Shown here one piece after another: positions 8,382 through 15,767 of a stretch of DNA of 58,225 bases. Under the pieces are notes generated by a model. That model was not told the DNA's origin, ran no database searches, and saw only the letters and a program-made list of their open reading frames with translations. The DNA comes from Myxococcales bacterium (lineage in GTDB: Bacteria; Myxococcota_A; Polyangia; Polyangiales; Polyangiaceae): positions 1 to 58,225 of the forward strand of contig JAEUKE010000013.1 in the NCBI GenBank assembly GCA_016794345.1, in the 5' to 3' direction. Both the position numbers and the translations under genes were made by a program. Positions within the stretch are counted from its first letter, which is position 1. Every line of letters begins with the position of its first letter.

Positions 8382-8783
8382 TCAGGGGTTGCACCCCGCC
8401 AGGATCGCCTCGTGCGCGGCCTTGCACGCCGTGGTGAGCGTCTCTCGCGCCGTCGGGTCCTTCGCCGCGTCCTTCCAGGCCGCGCGCATGATTCGCGTCG
8501 ACTCTGCCGCCGCCGCCGCCGCCTCGGGAAACTTCGTCAAGCACCGCTCGAGCGTGGCGATGTAGGCGTCGCACTCGGGCACGCCGACCTTCGAGTCGGC
8601 GTCTTCGGCGGTCGAAGCGCTCGGCCGTGCGGCAGGGACGAGGAGCGGGTCGGACGTGGCAGCACGCGGCGGGGCGATCGCCACCTCCACCGGCTCGGCG
8701 TCCCGCACGGCGGGCCCTTCGACCGCGTTCGGCTGCGATGCGCAAGCGAAACACAGCGCTGCTGCGAGCCACGGGGATCTCAC
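8382..8783 (-). CDS. Small lipoprotein-like protein with paired cysteines
   Basis: 133 aa from a GTG at 8783, giving MRSPWLAAALCFACASQP: a short signal ending in a lipobox-like LCFAC. A disordered Ala/Pro stretch follows, then a compact C-terminal helical domain with four cysteines (ECDAYIATLERCL ... TACKAAHEAILAGCNP), a pattern that recurs in myxobacterial lipoproteins of unknown function. A longer GTG start (8789) exists. I prefer 8783 because TAGCAT lies exactly 7 nt upstream. Confidence 0.75.
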   Translation of the reverse strand: MRSPWLAAALCFACASQPNAVEGPAVRDAEPVEVAIAPPRAATSDPLLVPAARPSASTAEDADSKVGVPECDAYIATLERCLTKFPEAAAAAAESTRIMRAAWKDAAKDPTARETLTTACKAAHEAILAGCNP

Positions 8784-8790
8784 GCCCACG

Positions 8791-8796
8791 ATGCTA
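8791..8796 (-). promoter_or_regulatory. TANNNT -10 element (TAGCAT), 7 nt before GTG 8783
   Basis: On the minus strand it reads GAGCTAGCATCGTGGGCGTG. The 7-nt spacer decides for the second GTG as start codon and predicts a leaderless mRNA. Confidence 0.5.
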
Positions 8797-8871
8797 GCTC
8801 AGCTCGGCGCGCGCTCGGCGCGCGCTCGGCGACGCCTTCGGCCGAAGTTGGACGACGGTCTCGGTGCGAGA

Positions 8872-9204
8872 TCAGGCCGCGCGCGGGCGCAGGGTCGGAC
8901 CCTGGCCGTGTTGTACGACGCTCGCTCGCAGCTCGCGCGCCTCCTGGAGGAGCGCGACCAGGTCGAGCCAGAGCGCGTCTTGCTCGACCGGCGTGAGCGC
9001 GCGGAAGGCCTCTTTCACGGCCCCGATGCGCTCCATCAAGTAGTCGAGCGTGTCGCGCGCGTTTCCGCCCATCGCGATCTCGTGCCGGCAGCGCTCGGCC
9101 ACGAGCTCGGTGCCCGCCATCAGCTGGGAGAGGCCGGCGAGCTGCGCCGACCAGCCGGCCGGTAGGTCCGTCGCCGTGTTCTCGTCATCCGTCAGGAACG
9201 TCAT
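8872..9204 (-). CDS. Hypothetical protein, 110 aa
   Basis: It starts MTFLTDDENTATDLPAGW. The sequence is all-helical in appearance with heptad-like Leu/Ala spacing (LAGLSQLMAGTELVAERCRHEI, split here over two helices) and no signal peptide. I do not recognise the family. The ATG at 9204 is preferred over a TTG 12 nt further upstream. It lies downstream of the kinase gene on the same strand, separated by about 225 nt that include a palindromic repeat, so co-transcription is doubtful. Confidence 0.65.
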   Translation of the reverse strand: MTFLTDDENTATDLPAGWSAQLAGLSQLMAGTELVAERCRHEIAMGGNARDTLDYLMERIGAVKEAFRALTPVEQDALWLDLVALLQEARELRASVVQHGQGPTLRPRAA

Positions 9205-9342
9205 GACCGGGCCCAAAGCACCGACCGTGCCCGGTCTCGAACGCCGGTTTTCCCCTGAAATGAGGTCGTTGACGGCGCTCGTCGAAGCCGTCTCGATCTG
9301 GTCCCGGGACAGCTCGTCTCGATCTGGTACCGGCTCGCGCTC

Positions 9343-9366
9343 CCCCCCTCACGCGAGTGAGGGGGG
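9343..9366. repeat. C6TCAC/GTGAG6 palindromic repeat, copy A
   Basis: CCCCCCTCAC (9343-9352), loop GCGA, GTGAGGGGGG (9357-9366), followed by CAGGGGG. The 10-bp stem is perfect. It lies about 65 nt downstream of the stop of the kinase at 9431-10720. Two further copies are at 12637 and 57789. Confidence 0.85.
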
Positions 9367-9430
9367 CAGGGGGATGAGCCCACGGGACCAGCGCCAACGA
9401 GCACCGGACCTTGCCTGGTTCTCCATCAGG

Positions 9431-10720
9431 TCACGAGACGACGAGGAGGGCGCTCAGGAACACGCCTGCCAGGATCGCGAAGAGCCCCAGGATGGCCACG
9501 CCGAGCGAGCCGTTGGGATGACGGTCGACGAAACGTGCCCAGCGACCGGTCATCGACTTCATGAGGGTGATCGGGCACTGGATCGGGATCTCACCCATGG
9601 CGCGGGCGCGGAGCCGGGTGAGCATGGCCTCGACGTTGGGGAACCGCTGCTGGGGATCCTTCTGCAGCCCCTTGCGGATGAAGTGCCCGAGCTCGGCGGG
9701 GACCGGGTCGGGGCCGGCGCCGCAGATCGCGAAGACGGAGGGCACCGGGTCGGAGGTGACGCCCTCGAGCACGGCCTCGAGCGACTGCTTCTTCTCGAGC
9801 GGGTGCTGGAGCGTGAGAAGCTCGTAGAGGAGGAGGGACAGCGCGTAGACGTCGCAACGCTCGTCGACCTCTTGTCCCTTGGCTTGCTCGGGCGACATGT
9901 ACATCGGCGTGCCGACGATCGCGCCGGCGACGGTGGAGAAGCCGCTCGAGGAGAGCGAAGGCGCGCTCGGGGCGCCGGAGTGGAGCGGCTCGCTCCTGCC
10001 GCGGACCTTGGCGACGCCCCAGTCCATCAGCACCACCTCGCCGTAGGCGCCCACCATCACGTTCGCCGGCTTGATGTCGCGGTGGACGATCCCCTGTGCG
10101 TGCGCGAACGAAACGGCCTCGCAGAGCGCCATGAAGATCTCGACGCGCCGCTCGATCGTGTACTTCGCCAGGTAGGCGGGGTCGCGCGCGGCGAGGCGCT
10201 CGATGATCTTCTCGAGCGTCTCGCCGTCGACGTATTTCATGACGAAGAAGTGATCGCCCCTCTCGTCGATGCCGACGTCGTGGATGGGGACGATGTTCGG
10301 ATGCTCCAGCTTGCCGATGGTGCGGATCTCCTCCGCGAAGCGGAGGAGCGAGGCGTCCGACTTCACGTCCTGGCGCAGGCGCTTGACGGCGACACGCCGG
10401 CCGATGTCCTGGTCGCGCGCGCTCACGACCTCTCCGATGCCGCCTTCGCCGAGCTTGCTCTCGCTCACGTAGCGCTCGCGTGCTTCGCTCACCACCCGCG
10501 GCTCGGCGCCGATCATCTCCACACGCGGCAACACGGTGACCCGCCCCGCCGAGCCGGGGCTCACCGAGATGGCGCCGGTGGAAGGGATTGTGGTGCTCGG
10601 CGCCAGCTCGGTCTCGCCCAGGAACGAGGTCGGAGCGGCGATGGTGACGGCCGACTCCAGCGCGCCGGGGGTGACGAGGGGGATCGTCTTTCGCCGAAAA
10701 TCGGGTGCGCGACTGGTCAT
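9431..10720 (-). CDS. Hanks-type Ser/Thr protein kinase, tail-anchored, DWG variant
   Basis: 429 aa. The kinase domain is at about 84-370: glycine loop GEGGIGEV (91-98), ATP-binding Lys113, catalytic loop HRDIKPAN (213-220). The magnesium motif is DWG (233-235) instead of DFG, and TPMYMSPE marks the activation segment end. A single hydrophobic helix at about 406-428 ends the protein, so the kinase faces the cytoplasm and is anchored by its tail. No sensor domain follows the membrane helix. The ATG at 10720 has GGAG 9 nt upstream; the GTG 27 nt further upstream has no ribosome-binding site. All catalytic residues are present, so activity is expected. The substrate is unknown. Confidence 0.95.
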   Translation of the reverse strand: MTSRAPDFRRKTIPLVTPGALESAVTIAAPTSFLGETELAPSTTIPSTGAISVSPGSAGRVTVLPRVEMIGAEPRVVSEARERYVSESKLGEGGIGEVVSARDQDIGRRVAVKRLRQDVKSDASLLRFAEEIRTIGKLEHPNIVPIHDVGIDERGDHFFVMKYVDGETLEKIIERLAARDPAYLAKYTIERRVEIFMALCEAVSFAHAQGIVHRDIKPANVMVGAYGEVVLMDWGVAKVRGRSEPLHSGAPSAPSLSSSGFSTVAGAIVGTPMYMSPEQAKGQEVDERCDVYALSLLLYELLTLQHPLEKKQSLEAVLEGVTSDPVPSVFAICGAGPDPVPAELGHFIRKGLQKDPQQRFPNVEAMLTRLRARAMGEIPIQCPITLMKSMTGRWARFVDRHPNGSLGVAILGLFAILAGVFLSALLVVS

Positions 10721-10865
10721 CGTCGAGCTCTCCTGCTCCGAGTCCACCGCAAGGTTGGTGTCGCGTGGAGCTCAAAGCGTTACACGATTTTCTCGAGGTC
10801 GGTGTGCGAGCGTTAGGTAAGAAAGGGTGCGACTGTCGCCCCTCTCTTCTCTGCTGCCTTTGCGT

Positions 10866-10871
10866 TACCTT
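10866..10871 (+). promoter_or_regulatory. TANNNT -10 element (TACCTT), 8 nt before ATG 10880
   Basis: GCGTTACCTTGCCGCCCGATG: the hexamer-to-ATG spacer is 8 nt and no Shine-Dalgarno is visible, consistent with a leaderless message. Confidence 0.5.
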
Positions 10872-10879
10872 GCCGCCCG

Positions 10880-12058
10880 ATGGATCGGCTCATCCTCGGG
10901 ACGCGGAAGGGAACCCTCATCCTCGACAAGAAGGGCGGCGACTGGGCGGCCCGCCCGATCGCGCACGCAGGCATGTCGATCAGCTACGCAGCCGCCGACC
11001 CGCGCGACGGCAGCTTGTGGGTCGCGATGGACCACGCGCACTGGGGGCCGAAGCTCTCGCGCTCGAAAGACGACGGCGCGACGTGGGAGCACCTGAACGA
11101 CATCGGCTATCCGAAGGGCGCGCGGTTCATCGAGCAGCACCTCCCCAGCCCGGACCAGTTGCCCGAGTCGGAGCGGCCGACCGCCTACAAGGACGCGAGC
11201 CTCCTCAAGGTGTGGGTCCTCGGCTTCGGAGGCGCGGACGAGCCGGGGACGATCCACGCCGGCACGTTGCCCGGCGGCCTGTTCACGAGCCGTGACGGCG
11301 GCAAGTCGTGGGAGCTCAACCGACCGCTCTGGGATCACGAGAGCCGCGGAGGTGATCTCTTCCGGGGGGATGCCACGAGCAAGAACCAGTGGGGCGGCAC
11401 GCCGGCGGCCGTGGCGTACGGCGAGTTCGTCCCGGGTATTCACTCGATCGCGGTCGACCCGCGCGACTCGCGGCGCATCCTGGTCGCGGTCTCCTGCGCG
11501 GGCGTGCTCGAGACGCGCGACGGCGGTCACACGTGGGCCGGACGCAACCGGGGCCTTCTCAACGACTACCTGCCAGACCCCAACGCCGAGTGGGGGCACG
11601 ATCCGCACTTCATGACCATGTGCCCGGGCGCGCCCGACTGGCTCTGGCAACAGAACCACACCGGTGTCTTCGTGAGCCGAGACGGCGCAGAGAGCTGGTC
11701 ACGCGTCAGCGCGAGCGATCACGGCGTTCACTTCGGCTTCCCGGTCGCCGTCGACGAGCGCGACGGCAAGACCGCCTGGGTCGTCCCCGCCAAGGGCGAC
11801 GACCAGCGCATGACCCTCGACGGAGGACTGTGTGTCGCGCGCACGACGGATGGCGGCCAGACATGGCAGACGCTCCGTCGAGGCTTGCCCCAGGAGCACG
11901 CGTACGACGTCGTGTACCGGCACGCGCTCGACGTTCGCGGCGACACGCTCTGCTTCGGCAGCACCACGGGCAACGTCTTCGTCTCCGACGATCGCGGTGA
12001 CTCGTGGCGGTGCATCGGCAACCATTTCCCGCCCGTTCACTCGGTGCGGTTCGGCTGA
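10880..12058 (+). CDS. BNR/Asp-box beta-propeller protein (sialidase/sortilin-like fold)
   Basis: 392 aa with no signal peptide. Six Asp-box motifs (S/T-x-D-x-G-x-T/S-W) lie at about residues 62-69, 137-144, 212-219, 266-273, 322-329 and 369-376, which is the hallmark of a six-bladed propeller of the sialidase/VPS10 class. The Arg triad of true sialidases is not evident, so glycosidase activity is doubtful despite the usual exo-alpha-sialidase label. The gene is followed 5 nt later by a MoaD/ThiS-like gene, so the two form an operon and probably act together. A cytoplasmic binding platform is my guess. Confidence 0.88.
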   Translation: MDRLILGTRKGTLILDKKGGDWAARPIAHAGMSISYAAADPRDGSLWVAMDHAHWGPKLSRSKDDGATWEHLNDIGYPKGARFIEQHLPSPDQLPESERPTAYKDASLLKVWVLGFGGADEPGTIHAGTLPGGLFTSRDGGKSWELNRPLWDHESRGGDLFRGDATSKNQWGGTPAAVAYGEFVPGIHSIAVDPRDSRRILVAVSCAGVLETRDGGHTWAGRNRGLLNDYLPDPNAEWGHDPHFMTMCPGAPDWLWQQNHTGVFVSRDGAESWSRVSASDHGVHFGFPVAVDERDGKTAWVVPAKGDDQRMTLDGGLCVARTTDGGQTWQTLRRGLPQEHAYDVVYRHALDVRGDTLCFGSTTGNVFVSDDRGDSWRCIGNHFPPVHSVRFG

Positions 12059-12063
12059 GCGCG

Positions 12064-12336
12064 ATGCCCCACGTCACCTTCACGCCCCACCTTCGTCGCT
12101 TCTTCCCCGACCTCGCGGACGGCGCCTTCTCCGGCACGACCATCCGCGAGATCATCGCCGACGCGGACCGCCGCCACCCGGGCCTCGCCTCGTACGTCCT
12201 CGACGACACCGGCCGGCTGCGCCACCACGTCAACGTCTTCATCGGCGTCGAGCCCATCGGCGATCGGTCGTCGCTCAGCGACGCCGTCGCGCCGGGGGAC
12301 ACGGTCTCGATCCTCCAGGCGCTCTCGGGCGGGTAG
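12064..12336 (+). CDS. MoaD/ThiS-family ubiquitin-like protein
   Basis: 90 aa with a beta-grasp pattern (HVTFTPHLRRFF ... IREIIADADRRHPGL ... HHVNVFIG ... DTVSILQALSGG). It ends exactly in Gly-Gly, the residue pair that E1-like enzymes adenylate and thiocarboxylate in MoaD, ThiS and other sulfur carriers. The neighbours are not molybdopterin or thiamine genes; its only partner is the propeller gene, whose stop codon is 5 nt upstream. It may be a sulfur carrier or protein modifier of unassigned pathway. No E1-like or JAB protease gene is in the window. Confidence 0.88.
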   Translation: MPHVTFTPHLRRFFPDLADGAFSGTTIREIIADADRRHPGLASYVLDDTGRLRHHVNVFIGVEPIGDRSSLSDAVAPGDTVSILQALSGG

Positions 12337-12364
12337 ACCGGCGCTGCGCGAGGCGCTCGCCCGA

Positions 12365-12528
12365 TCAGATCCGCGCGCCGCGCGTCGCGGCGTCCGCCGC
12401 CTCGTGGCTCTCCGCCGCGCGCCGCATGGGGTCGAGGATGTCTTCTGCGGCATCTCGAGCACGTGCGCGGAGGTCATGGTCAGCGCCAGCGCCGTGATGA
12501 CGAGCGCGAAGAACCGATGGACGCGCAT
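12365..12528 (-). pseudogene. Remnant of a small membrane protein (DUF1772-like N-terminus)
   Basis: From an ATG at 12528 the frame reads MRVHRFFALVITALALTMT and continues SAHVLEMPQK. This looks like the first transmembrane helix and AH(L/V)LE(L/M)P-K motif of DUF1772-type membrane proteins. It then runs into low-complexity Arg-rich sequence. A plausible C-terminal end (DPMRRAAESHEAADAATR...) is found in a different frame, stopping at 12365. This suggests an internal deletion with frameshift. It is the only gene-like content of the 12337-12726 gap apart from the terminator and repeat. Confidence 0.45.
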
Positions 12529-12585
12529 GCACCGCCTCGCCTTCTTCCCGAGATCGGGTGCGAGCGGTGCGCCAGAGCGCCGCAC

Positions 12586-12620
12586 AAAACAGCGACGCCC
12601 GAGCGAGAGCCCGGGCGTCG
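12586..12620 (-). terminator. Candidate rho-independent terminator downstream of the 616-aa lipoprotein gene
   Basis: A 9-bp stem CGACGCCCG (12593-12601) / CGGGCGTCG (12612-12620). On the minus strand it is followed by CTGTTTTG, a short T-run. It lies about 110 nt after the stop at 12727. Confidence 0.55.
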
Positions 12621-12636
12621 GTCGGTTTCGCGTCAA

Positions 12637-12661
12637 CCCCCCTCACGAACCGTGAGGGGGG
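12637..12661. repeat. C6TCAC/GTGAG6 palindromic repeat, copy B
   Basis: CCCCCCTCACG (12637-12647), AAC, CGTGAGGGGGG (12651-12661), then CTGGGGGG. The 11-bp stem is perfect. It sits 66 nt beyond the stop of the lipoprotein gene, next to the candidate terminator. Confidence 0.85.
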
Positions 12662-12726
12662 CTGGGGGGTGAAGGAGCGGCACCTGCGTCAGCGATGACG
12701 ACGATGGCGCCAGACTCCTCCACTCG

Positions 12727-14577
12727 TCACGGGTTGGGCTGGCCCCAGCTGTGCGCCCCTGCTGCGTTCCAATCGGATGCCTGCATCGTGTCGAGGCCCG
12801 GCTTGCGGCTCACGCTGTTGCCGGTCGCCGTGGTCCCGCAGCCGACGTAGTTCACCGAGATATCAACGGCGGACGGTGTCGTCATGTAGTCGCAGGCCAC
12901 GCCTCCGCAGTTGGCCGGCAGCCAGAGGCCGAGGCCCTGAAGCGTGGCGAGATCGGTGAGGTACGCCGCCGTCGTCTGCCCCGTGAGGGCGACAGCGACT
13001 GCGTCGATGATGACGCCGCCGGGAGCCTCGACCCGAAGCACGCGGTTCGAGAACGAGAGCCCGGTCGTGCCGCCGTGGAAGTCCCACGCGTTGTCGTAGT
13101 TGGCGCTGAACGTCGCGAACGGGTGCTGCGTCTTCGAGGTCGTCTCGGAGCCCGGCGCGGCGCCGGTCGCGCCGGCGGGGTTCAGGTGGACGACGATGAG
13201 ATCGCCAACCGCGACGCTGACGTCGGGGAACGTCGCGAGCGTCTCGACGTTCGAGCCGTCCTGGATGAGCGTGATGCCGTTCGTCGTGCCGGCGCCCGTC
13301 ACGAGCAGCTCGAGGAGGTCGCGGCTCGAGCCGATGTTGGGGTTGATCTCGTTGATGACCATCTGCGCGATGGTCACGAAGCCGCTGAACATCGCGGTGT
13401 TTGGCGCGACGACGGGCGAGCCGAGCACGTCCGTCAGGTTCTGCGCGGTGACCGTGTAGGTCGTCCCGCCGGTCTGCATGCTCGTCGTGATCGTGACATC
13501 CTTCCCGTTCACGCTGACCGCCTGCGCCGTGAGGCCGTTGTCGAAGGTGAAGTCGGCGGCTTGCACGCTGGCCGGGTCGAGCAGGCGGCTGAAGCTCACG
13601 ACGACGCTCGTGCCGGAGACGGCCGCGGCGCTCGAGACCACGGGAGAGGGGCAGAGCACGACCGAGAGATCGTTCGCGTCCACCGTGGACGGCTGGGCGA
13701 CGCCGTTGAACCGCCACATGACGCCGTAGTCGAGCGTGATCGAGCAGCCGGCCTCGAGATCGTAGGTGGCGCGCACGTCCTCCGGCATGCGGAGGCGGAG
13801 GTTCGGATCGTCGAGGCCCATCGTGGAGATCTCGCCGGCGACCTGCGGGAACGACGCGTTGACGAAGTTCGCGTCGATGTCTGCGGTCAGGGAGATCACG
13901 CGGCTCTCGTAGCCGGCGAGGTTCGTGACCAGGTCGTTTGCGTTGCTCACGTCCGCCACGAGCGGCATGATCGAGTTGCCTGTCGAGAGCTCCGACACGC
14001 CGGTGACGGCGGTCACCATCTTGAGGCCGGCGACCGTGGTCACCTCGGTCACCGTGAGCTCGAGCTCGTCACCCACGTTCGCGACGGGGTTGAGCGTCGT
14101 CGGGTCGACCGCGACGAAGATCGCGGGGCCCGCCTGGTCGGCCTGGAGGAAGAAGCCGGCCGGGTCCATCCCCAGGGCGGGCTTGGTGTAGGTGACGAGC
14201 GCGCCTTCGATCGGCAGGCTCAGGCCCGTCCCGTCCGGCGTCGCGATGACGTCCGCGATCTGCTGCGACGGGTTCGCGCCGCCGCCGCCAGCGCCGCCGT
14301 CGCCACCCTGACCGGCGCCGCCGCCGCCGAGCGCACCGCCACCGCCACCTTCCGCGGCACCGCCGCCGCCGGACGAGGAGGACGAAGACGAGGACGACGA
14401 CGAGGACGAGGTGGTCGAGGAGCTCGAGGACTTCGTCGAGCTGGACGTCGAGCCCGTCGTGGTCGTCGAGCCGCCTGACGCGCCCGCGCCGCCTGAGCCG
14501 GTGTCATCGCCGCAGGCTGCGGCGAGCGTGAGGGCCAAGCCAACGGTGGCCCAGCAGAGGGAACGAGAAGCTTGCAT
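12727..14577 (-). CDS. Large surface lipoprotein with Ser/Gly linker, SbsA-Ig-like and lamin-tail-like domains
   Basis: 616 aa. The signal peptide ends in the lipobox LAAAC with Cys22 as lipidation site. Residues about 37-100 are a Thr/Ser then Gly tract (thirteen Ser in a row at its densest), a likely stalk. An OB-fold-like beta domain follows (about 104-300), then a bacterial Ig-like domain of the SbsA type (about 310-400, with VVSFSRLLDPASVQAADFTF). A C-terminal lamin-tail-like domain begins IAQMVINEINPNIG. GGAG lies 8 nt before the ATG. It is probably exposed on the outer membrane as a binding or structural protein with no enzymatic motif. Domain names are by motif recognition. Confidence 0.85.
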   Translation of the reverse strand: MQASRSLCWATVGLALTLAAACGDDTGSGGAGASGGSTTTTGSTSSSTKSSSSSTTSSSSSSSSSSSSSGGGGAAEGGGGGALGGGGAGQGGDGGAGGGGANPSQQIADVIATPDGTGLSLPIEGALVTYTKPALGMDPAGFFLQADQAGPAIFVAVDPTTLNPVANVGDELELTVTEVTTVAGLKMVTAVTGVSELSTGNSIMPLVADVSNANDLVTNLAGYESRVISLTADIDANFVNASFPQVAGEISTMGLDDPNLRLRMPEDVRATYDLEAGCSITLDYGVMWRFNGVAQPSTVDANDLSVVLCPSPVVSSAAAVSGTSVVVSFSRLLDPASVQAADFTFDNGLTAQAVSVNGKDVTITTSMQTGGTTYTVTAQNLTDVLGSPVVAPNTAMFSGFVTIAQMVINEINPNIGSSRDLLELLVTGAGTTNGITLIQDGSNVETLATFPDVSVAVGDLIVVHLNPAGATGAAPGSETTSKTQHPFATFSANYDNAWDFHGGTTGLSFSNRVLRVEAPGGVIIDAVAVALTGQTTAAYLTDLATLQGLGLWLPANCGGVACDYMTTPSAVDISVNYVGCGTTATGNSVSRKPGLDTMQASDWNAAGAHSWGQPNP

Positions 14578-14625
14578 CGTGGTGCTCCAGGAAAGTTCGT
14601 ACCGGATGGCGAAGACGAGGGGACC

Positions 14626-15690
14626 CTACTGCGGAAGCCCTCGGGGTTGTAGTCCCTCCGAGCGATACCGAGCATCGCCGGGGTGGGATCGGTTTCCGCG
14701 GCGTCGCAGACGGTGCCTCGCCATGACGTCACGGCAGACCTCCGCGATATTCGCCGCTGCGCGCGCGAGCTGAAGCGGCAAGAGCCGCTTCAGCTCCTCC
14801 AGGTCGAAGTAGGAGTGGACCTCGAGCCCCAAGGCGAGGCCGACGTACACGACGGATGACAGTTGTGTGACGAGAATGTTCGCGTTTGCGATCATCTCCT
14901 CTGCCGAGCCCTCCGCGAACACGCGCGCGCCGGGCACGTAGCGATTGATCTCGCGGGTCGCGCGTGCCTCGTTCTCGTTCGGGTGGAGCTTGAAGATGAC
15001 CTCCCGCGTCCCCGCGAGCGCCGCCACGCCTCTCAGGAAGCCGGCGCGGTCGTCGTACCGCAGTGTCTCGCGCAGATCCGAGGTGCACACCTGGACGTGG
15101 TTCTTGTGAGGGAACGGGTTTTCGAGCAGTCGTCGAAAGTTGTCGAAGTTGGGGATGCCGGTCACCACGATGCGATCCGCCGGTACCCCCTTGCCGATGA
15201 AGAGGTTGCGGTAACCGGCGCTCGCGACGCAGAAGCGGTCGTATTGCAAGCTGAGGCCGGTGAGCGCGCTTCCCGCCGCCCATCGGGGCATGATCTTGAC
15301 TGTCCGGCACAGGGAGTATCGCCAGTCCTCCGGATCGGTCATGCCCTCCTGGACGAGCACGATCGGTGTCCCTTCGACGTTCTTGGGGACGATGAGGTCG
15401 CTCGCGGTGAGCACGAGATCGTATTGGCCGGCGTGGCGCGTTCCCTCCAGGTCGATCTGAAGCGCTTGGTCCTGCAAATAGCTCATGCATCGCCGGCGGT
15501 GACGCTCGCCGAGCGCGACGAACTCGAGCGCGCCGGCGCGGCGTAGCCAATCGAGCGGCGGGTCGCAGTAGTAAGGCGTGAACCACGCGTCGCACTCCGG
15601 CAGCTCACGTGCGATCTGATGCATCTGCGTGGTGTGATTCATCGTTCCGCAGATGAAGAGCACCCTGGGTCGGACGTCTCGATTCGCCAC
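14626..15690 (-). CDS. CDP-glycerol glycerophosphotransferase-like / polysaccharide transferase-like protein
   Basis: 354 aa from a GTG at 15690 (VANRDVRPRVLFICG). A GT-B-type architecture is suggested by the N-terminal Rossmann opening RVLFICGTMNHTTQMHQIAREL and a C-terminal half with TGIPNFDNF, VIFKLHPNENE and the EEMIANANILVTQLSSVVYVGLALG block typical of CDP-glycerol glycerophosphotransferase and related capsule or teichoic-acid-like transferases. In a Gram-negative it would more likely modify a surface glycan. Its upstream neighbour is a polytopic membrane protein, compatible with a cell-envelope glycan role. The start is supported by TAGCTT 8 nt upstream. Confidence 0.75.
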   Translation of the reverse strand: MANRDVRPRVLFICGTMNHTTQMHQIARELPECDAWFTPYYCDPPLDWLRRAGALEFVALGERHRRRCMSYLQDQALQIDLEGTRHAGQYDLVLTASDLIVPKNVEGTPIVLVQEGMTDPEDWRYSLCRTVKIMPRWAAGSALTGLSLQYDRFCVASAGYRNLFIGKGVPADRIVVTGIPNFDNFRRLLENPFPHKNHVQVCTSDLRETLRYDDRAGFLRGVAALAGTREVIFKLHPNENEARATREINRYVPGARVFAEGSAEEMIANANILVTQLSSVVYVGLALGLEVHSYFDLEELKRLLPLQLARAAANIAEVCRDVMARHRLRRRGNRSHPGDARYRSEGLQPRGLPQ

Positions 15691-15698
15691 GGCACCCG

Positions 15699-15704
15699 AA
15701 GCTA
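15699..15704 (-). promoter_or_regulatory. TANNNT -10 element (TAGCTT), 8 nt before GTG 15690
   Basis: On the minus strand it reads CCTAGCTTCGGGTGCCGTG, with an 8-nt spacer and no ribosome-binding site, so this gene may be transcribed separately from the membrane protein gene upstream. Confidence 0.5.
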
Positions 15705-15767
15705 GGCTTCGGTCGTGTCGGCGACGCGCGTGGTCTGTGACATGTCGCGCCCGTTTCGCCGTGCACG

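Noticed and set aside
8802..8832. GCTCGGCGCGC tandem (about 2.7 copies of 11 bp)
   Set aside because: Short, GC-only repeat in an intergenic gap, of a kind expected by chance in such DNA.
9050..10816. A 588-codon open frame on the plus strand
   Set aside because: Antisense to the kinase at 9431-10720, which has all catalytic motifs.
10880..12058. Calling the propeller a sialidase
   Set aside because: Asp-boxes show the fold only. The Arg triad and catalytic Tyr/Glu of sialidases are not evident and there is no secretion signal.
12365..12646. A 93-codon minus-strand open frame as a real small gene
   Set aside because: Its N-terminal two thirds are Arg/His/Ala-rich shadow sequence; only the last ~25 residues look protein-like, and they fit the pseudogene better.
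14380..14455. GAC/GAG-rich tandem triplets that look like a minisatellite or short CRISPR
   Set aside because: They are the Ser codons of the lipoprotein linker read from the other strand. There are no unique spacers between units.
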